DNA from: Limnothrix sp. FACHB-406 | Lineage (GTDB): Bacteria; Cyanobacteriota; Cyanobacteriia; CACIAM-69d | Length of the DNA stretch: 64,000 nt | Assembly: GCF_014698235.1 (NCBI RefSeq) | Contig: NZ_JACJSP010000001.1 | Coordinates: 62,001-126,000 of the forward strand | Reading direction: 5' to 3' | Shown here: piece by piece, positions 35,544 through 43,520 of the stretch | How positions within the stretch are numbered: position 1 is the stretch's first letter | Layout of the letters: the number at the start of each line of letters is the position of its first letter | Notes under the pieces: generated by a model | The model's database searches: none | What the model saw: only the letters and a program-made list of their open reading frames with translations | What the model was told of the DNA's origin: nothing | Made by a program: the position numbers and the translations under genes

Positions 35544-37946
35544 CTAATTAATTTTGTCAACCACTTGCAAAGTCAATTCGTCCTCCAAATACCCCAGAGG
35601 AGCTAGCAGTTTTTCCGTGAGGGTTAGAACGCTAGAAATTCCCAAATCTGTTTCAATGTATAGCTCTACCTTTTCTAGGAAGATAGGCTTAAACATCCCC
35701 TCAGTTTTTTGAGAAAACCGAGCCTTTCGGCCATTGGACTCCAGCGCAACTTTGACAAATTTCTCGGCGTGTTTCTCTGCCAGTACTTGGTTAATGGTGA
35801 TAAAGAACTCGCGCCAGCTCTTGACCGAATAATTTTCGCCACGCAGGGTAAAAGCACAAAGTTTTTTGCCTTTGTAATCAGACTTGAGAGTGAGTGACTG
35901 AATTGTCGATGCATCAGTGGGTGGAGTTGTGGACTGGCTCGCGCCGTCTGGTTCTAAATCATCGTCGCCACTACCCACCAAAAAATCGATCAGGTCTTCT
36001 TCGTTGTCCTCGATCGCGCTGGTATCGATCAAATCATCGTCACCAATAATGATGCTGACGAGGGTTTCATCATCGATAATGCTCGGATCAATCAAACCCG
36101 ATGGATCACTGAGAATTTCCAGCAAAATTTCATTATTCAGTGCAATTTCGCGAGAAAACTCCTGTACTTCTGCTTCCGTCAAGCCATAAATTGAAGCGCT
36201 TTCAAAGACGGCTTTTAGAGCCATCAAGACTTTCAACTGTTCCGGGTCAGGTTCAATGTGTTCGCCGCCTTGGCGCTGGATAAAGTTCTGGTAGGTTTTG
36301 TAGGAATCCCAGAAGGTCTTGATCTTGAAGTCTGCGCCACGAATCAGACAGCCGCGCGTCAGCCCATAGGTTTTGTAGTCCACTAGGCGATTCAAACCGG
36401 CGGCAAAGGAGAGGCCCGATTGTTGCAGGACGGCTACCCCGATCGCGAAGGGTTTGTCCTGTTCGGTTCCGACAATCTTGAAGTTGATGTAGCCAGCATT
36501 TTTGGCTTTGGGTTCAATATTGGCGATCGCGGTAATTGTAGCCCCTTCAATTTTCTCGCCGGATTTTGTTTCACCGCTGATGGTTTGATTGACGACCAAC
36601 TCAAAGCAATAGCGCAGGGTTTCAGCAACAGTAGTGCCATCGGCCATTGCTTCGCGATAATCATCTTGGAGTTTCTCTTCAAATCCCTTTTGAAAACGCT
36701 CCTCAGGCGGAATCGGTGGCGCTGTTACCACAAAGTTTTCAGCGCACCAACGCAGGGCGTAACGAATTGGTGGGCGTTCTTTTTTACCAAGTTCCCTCAG
36801 CTCATCTTCATCAAAGGGATAGAACGGATGAGGCGGCGTTAAATTGCGTGGCTCATAAAATTTCTTCTCTAGTAAGAATCTGACTAGCTTGAGGAGTAAC
36901 TGACTATCTAGTTGCTTCAGGCTAATAGGCTGACCAGTACCCGCTGTCATTCGATCAGTAGCACCAGCCAGAGACGGTATTTCAGATTGCCATGAATTGG
37001 GAAATAAGAAGGAGGTTAGAATTAATCCACAATCTTCCTCGGAAAGATGTAATGAATCAAAGATAGACTTGATCAAATAAGCTAAAACTTGCGTTGAGGT
37101 CAAGCCCTGATTATTCAATTGTGAAATTTCAGTCTCATCAAAACAAAGTAAAACAGGACGATGAGCAACCAAAAGCTTTAAAATTGCCAGGTTCGCTTTT
37201 AAAGATTCCGACTCCCTAGATGAATCAGAAGCTGGAATACTGGGTAAACCCATTTTCTCAAGATAGGCTGTCGATAGTTCATCGCCGCTCAGCCATTTAA
37301 TAGCATAAGGAGCATAAGATTCTGATAGAGTCCAAATTAAGGCCTTGAGGATGTCAGGATCAACGTCTGGAAAGCAAGGCTGGCACTTAGCAAACAGCGT
37401 CTCAATTAAGCTTTTTCCCTTTGCTTGATAGCTACGGCAGTTTTCATCAAATTGCTTAACAAAGCGTACTGAATCGAGACTCTGATTACTTTTGGTGTTC
37501 AGTATTCTTTTCTCGATAATAGAAGTTGCCAATGCTTGCCACTGAGAAATGCCTAGCACAGTAAGTTGTGACAAGCTTCGGGAAATAGCTTGACGTAGCT
37601 CATAATTGATCAGATCAATATTTCCACATAGAGAAAAACTCATGTAGAGAAAAAAAGCATCTTGGGCTTCATAGATCCGCCTGTGAAGCCGCCGAACCAA
37701 GTGACTTTTTCCCATCCCCTGTTCGGCAGTGATTACGAAAGATGAAATCTTTCTTTCTCGATCAGAATTTTCTTGAACTTCCTTCAGTCTTTTTAAAATC
37801 AAGTCCGATGCCGAAGCGTGCAAAAACTCAAAATCGATAAAGTTTGTATTCCAAACATCCTGATGCTTGACAACAGATCGCAAGTTGAACGGATTATATT
37901 CCTGAATGGCCTGATGAATTTCATGCAAAGGGGAAGCATTCGTCAT
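35544..37946 (-). CDS. Large P-loop ATPase, second gene of an unassigned operon
   Basis: From ATG 37946 the product has 800 residues (a TTG at 37997 would add 17). Walker A is TAEQGMGKSHLV (73-84) and Walker B LLCFDETEIS (266-275), typical of AAA+/STAND-like NTPases. About residues 480-600 form a middle domain (FAIGVAVLQQSGLSFAAG), followed by an acidic, Asp-rich linker with repeated SxxDDxxLID motifs at about 620-690. The C-terminal segment YKGKKLCAFTLRGENYSVKS resembles a small beta module found at the ends of several restriction-type proteins. I do not recognise the whole. The neighbours are a winged-helix protein and a nuclease-like protein, a defence-like layout. Confidence 0.75.
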   Translation of the reverse strand: MTNASPLHEIHQAIQEYNPFNLRSVVKHQDVWNTNFIDFEFLHASASDLILKRLKEVQENSDRERKISSFVITAEQGMGKSHLVRRLHRRIYEAQDAFFLYMSFSLCGNIDLINYELRQAISRSLSQLTVLGISQWQALATSIIEKRILNTKSNQSLDSVRFVKQFDENCRSYQAKGKSLIETLFAKCQPCFPDVDPDILKALIWTLSESYAPYAIKWLSGDELSTAYLEKMGLPSIPASDSSRESESLKANLAILKLLVAHRPVLLCFDETEISQLNNQGLTSTQVLAYLIKSIFDSLHLSEEDCGLILTSFLFPNSWQSEIPSLAGATDRMTAGTGQPISLKQLDSQLLLKLVRFLLEKKFYEPRNLTPPHPFYPFDEDELRELGKKERPPIRYALRWCAENFVVTAPPIPPEERFQKGFEEKLQDDYREAMADGTTVAETLRYCFELVVNQTISGETKSGEKIEGATITAIANIEPKAKNAGYINFKIVGTEQDKPFAIGVAVLQQSGLSFAAGLNRLVDYKTYGLTRGCLIRGADFKIKTFWDSYKTYQNFIQRQGGEHIEPDPEQLKVLMALKAVFESASIYGLTEAEVQEFSREIALNNEILLEILSDPSGLIDPSIIDDETLVSIIIGDDDLIDTSAIEDNEEDLIDFLVGSGDDDLEPDGASQSTTPPTDASTIQSLTLKSDYKGKKLCAFTLRGENYSVKSWREFFITINQVLAEKHAEKFVKVALESNGRKARFSQKTEGMFKPIFLEKVELYIETDLGISSVLTLTEKLLAPLGYLEDELTLQVVDKIN

Positions 37947-38008
37947 AACCCAAAACTCAACTTTGCGATCTGGTGTGCAAGGAACAAAACAAGACAAATC
38001 AAGCCGCT

Positions 38009-38671
38009 TTACAGCAGCTTGGCATAGAACCGTAAACCACTAGTTTTTGTTTCAATTGAGTCTTTGAGCTGATCCTTCGACGCATCGGATGCATTGCCCT
38101 TTTCCAATTGGAAAATGTCATCGCCCTGCATTTCCAGTAGCCATTCATCGAATTGTGTGCGCGAAATTCGATCGCCCAGTTGCCGACGAATTTGGTAGAT
38201 CGGCACAAAATTTTCGCAGCGATGTTCCTCATTCAAGAACTTGTGGGTGTCCAAAACCACCGTCTTAAATTCGTCGTAGGACGTAATTTTTTCGCCCGCC
38301 GAAACAGCCCCAGCCGCCGGAGCGGGAGCCTGTTGCAACCAATTCAACGCCGCCTGAGCATTTTTGGCACTCACCACCGTGCCCTTTTGTCCCTTTGTCC
38401 AAAACGTCAGTTTGCCCGCCCGCAATTCTTGATCCAGCCGCGCCTTGCCCGCCGCCGTCAGGGATAACCGTCCCCCGTTCTCGCTCACAGCTCCCGCTTG
38501 GAGCAGCGCATCCACCGCTTCCTCAAAATCCGAAACCTTGACCTTGCTGCCACAGCGAGATCGCGCCGTGTCGTCCTTACCCTTGCCACTAACTTTGCCT
38601 TTGCGAGGTACGCCCGCCCCCGTCATGCGTTCTAGATCCCACAAGACCAGCAACAGCAGCGTTGATTGCAT
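38009..38671 (-). CDS. Two-domain winged-helix-like protein, first gene of an unassigned operon
   Basis: The 220-residue product has an N-terminal part beginning with a hydrophobic helix, followed by a basic Gly/Lys-rich linker (GKVSGKGKDD), then SDFEEAVDALLQAGAVSENGGRLSLTAAGKARLDQ, a clear winged-helix pattern (about 47-82). The C-terminal part, VPIYQIRRQLGDRISRTQFDEWLLEM at about 150-175 followed by a wing-like stretch ending LRFYAKLL, reads as a second winged helix. It could bind DNA or serve as an adaptor for the ATPase next door. An AGGAG nine bases before ATG 38671 supports the start. It is the promoter-proximal gene of the three. Confidence 0.72.
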   Translation of the reverse strand: MQSTLLLLVLWDLERMTGAGVPRKGKVSGKGKDDTARSRCGSKVKVSDFEEAVDALLQAGAVSENGGRLSLTAAGKARLDQELRAGKLTFWTKGQKGTVVSAKNAQAALNWLQQAPAPAAGAVSAGEKITSYDEFKTVVLDTHKFLNEEHRCENFVPIYQIRRQLGDRISRTQFDEWLLEMQGDDIFQLEKGNASDASKDQLKDSIETKTSGLRFYAKLL

Positions 38672-38961
38672 CTCGCCTTACTCCTTTGTGACCCGTGCAT
38701 GGATGAATGGATCACGTAAACCATGGTAAACGATTTTGCTGATTGCGGTTTGCGAAATCTAGAAAAAGTGAATTTTGAAAATGATTTTTTGAGATTTGCT
38801 TTAAAGGCGAAATAAAAATTAAACCTGTGATGAATCTATTACCAGAGGATGAAATTGATTTCTCAGGAAGCAAATAAGGGAGGTTTTCGGCTGTTTTCTA
38901 AGCAGAACGCGCCTATTTGCGCTGGGAGGCTCAATCGTGGCTGATTGTGCTGATCACCTCA

Positions 38962-38996
38962 TAAAAATCCTCCAACCGATGGCTAGATTGGAGGAT
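38962..38996 (-). terminator. Intrinsic terminator of the SGNH hydrolase gene
   Basis: On the minus strand atcctccaa pairs with ttggaggat (38988-38996 with 38967-38975) and is followed by tttttat, a standard Rho-independent terminator 55 bp after the hydrolase stop. The rest of the 381-bp spacer up to 38672 is AT-rich, should contain the promoter of the three-gene operon, and shows no gene. Confidence 0.85.
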
Positions 38997-39052
38997 GGGA
39001 CTGAAGGAAAGGGCGATCGAGTGGTTGGGGATGGATTAAACCAAAACTGGTT

Positions 39053-39787
39053 TTAGGCGATCGGCTTGGTGTCCATGGCGGCAAGTTGGGCGATCGGTTG
39101 CCATGCGGTCACATCAGCCAGGAGACTTTCATAGCCCAGATCATTGGGGTGCAAACCATCGGAGCCGAGGCGCTGTTCAACCCAGGAAGCCCCACGCGCG
39201 AGCCACAATTCAAAACAGTCTAAAAACGGAATCCGTCGCGTCTCACAGGCCCGACGGATCACTTCTTTATATTGATACTGATCGGCGTGGTTGTAATACA
39301 AACACTCTAAGAAGGGCATTTTGCTGGGGTTGACGGGAATCATGCCCACAAACAAGACGGGACAGAGGCCCTGGGCCCGATCGAGCAAGGCTTCCACTTG
39401 CGGGCCAAAGATTTCAATGGGGGTCATGTTTTTGCCATCGGCCCGGCCCACTCGCGGCGAATCATTGGTGCCCACGGAAAGAATCAGGCGATCGGGCAGG
39501 CGATTGCGCAACTCGCCCCGGCTGCGAAATTCCAACTCCAGTCGATCGCTCACTTGGCTCACCTTGTCGCCCCGAACGCCCAAGTTATAAATCACATGGC
39601 CGGCTGAGTCGGGAGCCATCCACTGGCGGCGCAATCGTTCAACCCAACCGCCGCCACTGAGATCGCCGTAGCCATAAATCACACTGTCGCCCATGGCAAT
39701 GATGCGGAGGGGTTGCGGTTGCTTGGGCCGAAATGGAGTCACCACGGCGTTATGGCGCATGACAGGAGACGCGATCGGAGCTTGCAT
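39053..39787 (-). CDS. SGNH/GDSL-family hydrolase
   Basis: The 244-residue product shows the four SGNH blocks in order: IIAMGDSVIYGYG with nucleophile Ser35 (block I), NLGVRGDKVSQ (block II), LSVGTNDSPR (block III) and DGLHPNDLGY carrying the catalytic Asp and His (block V). The family contains esterases, lipases and acyl-hydrolases acting on lipids or cell-wall acyl groups; the substrate cannot be told here. No signal peptide is visible, so a cytosolic role is more likely. It is monocistronic, ends in a clear terminator, and diverges from the TrpD-like gene. Confidence 0.87.
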   Translation of the reverse strand: MQAPIASPVMRHNAVVTPFRPKQPQPLRIIAMGDSVIYGYGDLSGGGWVERLRRQWMAPDSAGHVIYNLGVRGDKVSQVSDRLELEFRSRGELRNRLPDRLILSVGTNDSPRVGRADGKNMTPIEIFGPQVEALLDRAQGLCPVLFVGMIPVNPSKMPFLECLYYNHADQYQYKEVIRRACETRRIPFLDCFELWLARGASWVEQRLGSDGLHPNDLGYESLLADVTAWQPIAQLAAMDTKPIA

Positions 39788-40014
39788 AGGCTGCGGCGTG
39801 GAACGCGATCGAGAAAGGAATTGAGCCGGAATGTATCACTGCTGGGATGCTTGAGGCAATCACCCATCCCTAATCATCCTCACAGTGGGATTGAGCCTGA
39901 TTCCGGGTCAAAGGAGCCGATCGGGACAGTTTTGGCGATGGTTGTGGCGATGGTTGCGGCGGCTGGGTCAAGGCTGGACAAATTCGGTTGGGGCAAAGTT
40001 GGGGGACATTCAGG

Positions 40015-40046
40015 GCGAATCCGGAGCGAATCCGGAGCGAATCCGG
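40015..40046. repeat. 11-bp tandem repeat, three copies
   Basis: gcgaatccgga occurs three times without gap (40015-40025, 40026-40036, and 40037-40046 lacking the last base), in the 423-bp spacer between the divergent SGNH hydrolase and TrpD-like genes. Copies are identical. The rest of the spacer is without a gene, and its 11-bp period matches the repeats at 22101-22196. Confidence 0.75.
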
Positions 40047-40210
40047 TTTGAACCAAAAGAACGCAACAGGCTACATCGGCCACCAAGGGAGTTTGCTAAT
40101 CTCTCGATCGCCCTTGATAATACGCCCCGGACTGCCCAGGCCCCGACCGCCTCTCCCGCCAAACTCCGCTGAACCACCTTCAACCACCCGCAAGTAACCT
40201 GCCGTTTCCC

Positions 40211-41302
40211 ATGAGCAAAGTCTTCCGCGAGCTGCTGAAAACCATCGGCAGCGGGCCCCACACAGGCAAAAATTTGGATCGATCGCAGGCCGCCGAAGCC
40301 ATGCGACTGATGTTGACCCAGGCGGCCACCCCAGCCCAAATTGGTGCGTTTCTGATTGCCCATCGGATTAAGCGGCCCACGGGCGAAGAGTTGGCGGGCA
40401 TGTTGGATGCTTACGCTGAGTTGGGGCCGCGCTTGGGGCCGATCGACCTCGATCGGCCCTTGGTCAGCTTTGGGATTCCCTATGACGGGCGATCGCGCAC
40501 GGCCCCTTTGGGCATCGCCACGGGGTTGATCTTGGCGGCGGCGGGGTTTCCCTTGCTGTTTCATGGGGGCGATCGCATGGCCACGAAATATGGCATCACC
40601 CTCACGGAACTGTGGCAGGCCTTGGGTTTGGATTGGACTCGGGCCCGTTGGGAGCAGGTGGAACGGTGCTTGGTAGAACAGGGCCTAACCTACTGCTACC
40701 TGCCGAAGCATTTCCCCGAAACCTTGCCCCTGGCGGCCTACCGCGATGAAATTGGCAAACGGCCGCCCCTGGCCACCCTGGAGCTGTTGTGGTCGCCCTA
40801 CCAAGGGCTCCAACATCGGGTGATGGGGTTTGTGCATCCGCCCACGGAACAGATGATGCGTGATGCCTTGGCGCTGCATCAAATTGAGTCTTTCACCACG
40901 GTCAAGGGCCTCGAAGGCAGTCCCGACTTACCGCACGATCGGACAGTAATCACGGGATTGGGGCAACCGGGCCGGTTCGATCGCCTCTGTCTCAACCCCT
41001 GGGATTTGGGATATAGCCAAAGCAATTTGCCCCTGGGGACGGCTGTTGAATGGGCTGAAAACTTGAGTTCCCTGTTCCAAGGGAACCATGGCCAAGATCA
41101 CCCCTGGCGCACCAGTGTGATTTGGAATGCGGGTTTCTATCTTTGGCGACTGAGCAGCGCTGGCTCCGATCGGCCCGATGACTTCACCGATCGAACGCCA
41201 TTGAAGAATTACTTGGCTCAGGCGGCCACGATTTTGGATCAAGGATTAGCCTGGCAGAAGCTTTTGGATCTGCGATCCCATCTGGCGATCGCCCCAGAAT
41301 AG
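40211..41302 (+). CDS. Anthranilate phosphoribosyltransferase-like protein (TrpD2 type)
   Basis: The 363-residue product matches the glycosyltransferase family 3 fold: N-terminal helical domain with LTQAATPAQIGAFLIAHRIK and PTGEELAGMLDAYAE, then SFGIPYDGRSRTAPLGIATGL and FHGGDRMATKYGITLTELWQ. True TrpD has a GTGGD motif in the PRPP loop; here the equivalent reads GIPYDGR, and the DR-M-TKYG region is in place of the usual anthranilate-site residues. It is therefore a paralogue of the TrpD2/YbiB kind, in which nucleic-acid binding instead of tryptophan synthesis has been reported. The real tryptophan enzyme is probably elsewhere. It is monocistronic. Confidence 0.8.
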   Translation: MSKVFRELLKTIGSGPHTGKNLDRSQAAEAMRLMLTQAATPAQIGAFLIAHRIKRPTGEELAGMLDAYAELGPRLGPIDLDRPLVSFGIPYDGRSRTAPLGIATGLILAAAGFPLLFHGGDRMATKYGITLTELWQALGLDWTRARWEQVERCLVEQGLTYCYLPKHFPETLPLAAYRDEIGKRPPLATLELLWSPYQGLQHRVMGFVHPPTEQMMRDALALHQIESFTTVKGLEGSPDLPHDRTVITGLGQPGRFDRLCLNPWDLGYSQSNLPLGTAVEWAENLSSLFQGNHGQDHPWRTSVIWNAGFYLWRLSSAGSDRPDDFTDRTPLKNYLAQAATILDQGLAWQKLLDLRSHLAIAPE

Positions 41303-41410
41303 GCAAGAATGGGCAAGCAGAATCAACCCCAAACCGGTTAACAATTCCGGCCCAGAGGGGTCTGACTCCCATGTTAGACTCGCATGTGACTCATCAAAAC
41401 GATCGACTAT

Positions 41411-41453
41411 CGCTCCTCTGCACACGAGCGTCCCATCGGTGGGGCGCTTTTTC
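41411..41453 (+). terminator. Terminator with a competing upstream hairpin
   Basis: agcgtccc (41427-41434) pairs with ggggcgct (41441-41448) and is followed by ttttc, an intrinsic terminator. Immediately upstream cgctc (41411-41415) can pair with gagcg (41426-41430), using bases of the terminator's left arm, so the two hairpins exclude each other. The structure lies 110-150 bp after the TrpD-like gene and about 195 bp before the DUF3172 gene. It could be a plain terminator, the end of a small RNA, or an attenuator. The rest of the 346-bp spacer, 41543-41630, has loosely repeated agactga/gatgatcag words. Confidence 0.65.
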
Positions 41454-41648
41454 GTAGGTGAGCGATCGCTTGCAGGATACCAGACTCGTTGAAACTTTGG
41501 GGCTGGGAATCCCGATCGGGGCCCCAAGAGATCCACAAACCATGCATCAATCCAGACTGGATCAATTTAGACTGAAATCTAGACTGAGATTCAGATTGAT
41601 GATCAGTTTGATGATCAGTAAATTCCTATCGGTGATTAACCATTGGCT

Positions 41649-42272
41649 ATGAACCGCAAACGGCAACCCGCCCGCGATCCCTACCGCGATCGCGACAGTT
41701 ATCGCAGTGATTATCGGGGAAACGCTCGCGAGTCGGCCGGGCGCGACGCGGATCGCGAACCGAGATCGGAAGGGCGATCGCCCGAACCACCCAAGAAAAA
41801 AGGCTTTAACTACACGGTGGTGGCGATTTTGGCCGGCGTGTTCATCCTGGGTATGGGCGTGGGCATTGGGTTCAGCTCTTCGGCCAGTGTTGATCCGCAA
41901 AATGTGGCTTCGCGGGAATTTATCGATCGGGCGGCTCCCAACCCGGAACTTTGTGCCCAATTTGGAGCCAGCGCCATTTCCATGAATGCGCGCATTTTTG
42001 TGACCCTCAGCCCCTTCAGTGTTTACGTGTCCCAGCCGGAAATGCAGCCCGGTTGCGTCATGCGCAGCAACAACTGGGCCGTGCTGCAACAACGGGGCGT
42101 GGTGACGGATAAACAGGTTTCCGAATGCAAAAACCGGATGAATACCTTTGCTTTCACCGGCAGCATTGACAGCAAACCCCGTGTGGACTGTGTTTATCAA
42201 AACGACTCGGCGGGGAACCTGTTCTTGAATCAGCCCGGCGTGGTTCCGGCCCAAGAAAGCGATCGTTTCTAG
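41649..42272 (+). CDS. DUF3172 family membrane-anchored protein
   Basis: The 207-residue product (ATG 41649; a TTG lies two codons earlier) has a 50-residue disordered, Arg/Asp-rich N-terminus, a single membrane span (YTVVAILAGVFILGMGVGIGF at about residues 56-76), and a C-terminal domain with conserved NPELCAQFGASAISMNARIF, FVTLSPFSVYVSQPEM and PGCVMRSNNWAVLQQRG. This is the DUF3172 pattern of cyanobacteria and, in the conserved domain, of plastid-bearing relatives. Function is unknown. Two or three cysteines are conserved-looking. It is followed by ycf66 after 27 bp on the same strand and may be co-transcribed. Confidence 0.82.
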   Translation: MNRKRQPARDPYRDRDSYRSDYRGNARESAGRDADREPRSEGRSPEPPKKKGFNYTVVAILAGVFILGMGVGIGFSSSASVDPQNVASREFIDRAAPNPELCAQFGASAISMNARIFVTLSPFSVYVSQPEMQPGCVMRSNNWAVLQQRGVVTDKQVSECKNRMNTFAFTGSIDSKPRVDCVYQNDSAGNLFLNQPGVVPAQESDRF

Positions 42273-42299
42273 CGTGACCCACGGGGGAATAAAGACGGG

Positions 42300-43340
42300 A
42301 TGTTGGCTTATGGATTGGCGATTTTAGTGGCGATCGGGAGCCTGTTGCTCTACGCGATCGCCCTGCGGTTTCCGATCCTGTCACGGCGTAGTGACGTGAT
42401 TTGGAGCAGCTTTGGCCTGTTTTATGCCCTCGTGTTGTGGGTTTGCAGTGGTCAACTGCATGGGGCCGTGCTGCTCAGCCAAGGGGTGGTGGTGGGGTTG
42501 ATGGCCTGGCAAGGGTGGCAAACCCTGGTGCTGCGCGAACAAGTGGCGCGATCGAGCCTGGATGAGGTGCTGGTTGCCGCGTTGCCCCAGTTCGATCGCT
42601 GGGCCGGGTTGCTGAATCTCTTTCGCCCCAGCCAGCCTAACTTGACCGGTTGGCAAGCTTTCCGCCAATCCCTCACTGGTTTTGGGATCGTGCTTTGGAT
42701 CCAGATCCAGACCCAATTGGCCAACCTGCGAGCTTCCCGATCGCCCGGCAGCAGTCCTGCCCCAACGCCTAGCCCAGCACCCAAACCAACGCCCAGCCCA
42801 ACGCCACCCCCGACCAACGCCGCAGCCGCGCCGCCCGCTCCGGTCAGCCCCACCACAGGCAGCGAAGGGCAAAGCACAGGGCAAAGTGCAGAGCAAAGCA
42901 CAAGGCAAAGTGCAGAGCAAAGCACAGGGCAACCGGTTTACGTGCGCAAGAAATATCGCCAACCGCCGGAAGGTGCGCCCCCCAATCAGACTACGCCGTC
43001 GCCTGCTCCTTCCCCTGAGCCTGTGCCCGAGGGTTCCAAGCCCGTTTACGTGCGCAAGAAATATCGTCAGGCCCTGGAAAACTCATCTCCTGTCCCCAGT
43101 CCAAATTCTGTCCCCAGTGCAAACCCCGTAACGCCTGCCAATGCGTCGGCGGATTCACCGTCGCCCGCTGCTGCAAGACCGGACAACTCAGAACCGATCG
43201 CCCCCAGACCACCCCGCCCCCGACCCACCCCCTCGCGCACGGTCAAACTCGACGGGGCCAATTTGCCCGATGAAGTGGTGGTGGATTACGAAGAGTTGCC
43301 CCCGCGCCCGCCACGGCCCCGTCGCCCACCGGCCGGGTAA
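42300..43340 (+). CDS. ycf66: Ycf66 family protein with repetitive Pro-rich tail
   Basis: The 346-residue product starts with the Ycf66 core (residues 1-130): LAYGLAILVAIGSLLLYAIA, LSRRSDVIWSSFGLFYALVLW, GQLHGAVLLSQGVVVGLMAW and WQTLVLREQVARSS, with three likely membrane spans. Ycf66 is conserved in cyanobacteria and some plastids and of uncertain role, linked to photosynthesis. The remaining 200 residues are low complexity. They hold an in-frame 24-bp tandem repeat encoding QST(G/R)QSAE and two copies of the peptide PVYVRKKYRQ, at about residues 212 and 249. A core with a long extended tail is known in the family; the exact repeats are particular to this gene. Confidence 0.85.
   Translation: MLAYGLAILVAIGSLLLYAIALRFPILSRRSDVIWSSFGLFYALVLWVCSGQLHGAVLLSQGVVVGLMAWQGWQTLVLREQVARSSLDEVLVAALPQFDRWAGLLNLFRPSQPNLTGWQAFRQSLTGFGIVLWIQIQTQLANLRASRSPGSSPAPTPSPAPKPTPSPTPPPTNAAAAPPAPVSPTTGSEGQSTGQSAEQSTRQSAEQSTGQPVYVRKKYRQPPEGAPPNQTTPSPAPSPEPVPEGSKPVYVRKKYRQALENSSPVPSPNSVPSANPVTPANASADSPSPAAARPDNSEPIAPRPPRPRPTPSRTVKLDGANLPDEVVVDYEELPPRPPRPRRPPAG
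42870..42932 (+). repeat. 24-bp in-frame tandem repeat within ycf66
   Basis: Two full 24-bp units (42870-42893 and 42894-42917) differ at one base, and a third partial unit follows (42918-42932). They encode QSTGQSAE, QSTRQSAE and QSTGQ. A longer duplication elsewhere in the gene gives two copies of tttacgtgcgcaagaaatat, at about 42939 and 43047. The codon-level identity indicates recent expansion. Confidence 0.85.
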
Positions 43341-43410
43341 GGGGAGTTTGGGTGGTTCGGGAGGAACCGATTCGCACTCCTTCGCTTCCCAGACCGGTCA
43401 AAGCAAGCCG

Positions 43411-43500
43411 CTACAATGGTTAACAGCCGTGCTGAACGGTCGTTGGCCGCGTTCTGGTGAACAGCAGGAGCCAACCATGCTGGTTAACAGCGCTGAAGTT
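43411..43500 (+). promoter_or_regulatory. Repeated ggttaacagc motif upstream of the ABC ATPase gene
   Basis: ggttaacagc occurs at 43418 and 43482 and a variant ggtgaacagc at 43456, the outer two each followed by (cgt)gctgaa. Tiny frames begin at the two exact copies (MVNSRAERSLAAFW and MLVNSAEVCF), so they may be a leader or just operator repeats. A tacaat at 43412-43417 could be a -10 element. Confidence 0.35.
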
Positions 43501-43520
43501 TGTTTTTGAGTGCCTGCCCC

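Noticed and set aside
40015-40046. CRISPR-like repeats
   Set aside because: Tandem units are contiguous and 11 bp long, with no spacers and no cas genes nearby.
41562-42254. 230-codon frame antisense to the DUF3172 gene
   Set aside because: The plus-strand gene has a signature domain and membrane span; the antisense product has none.
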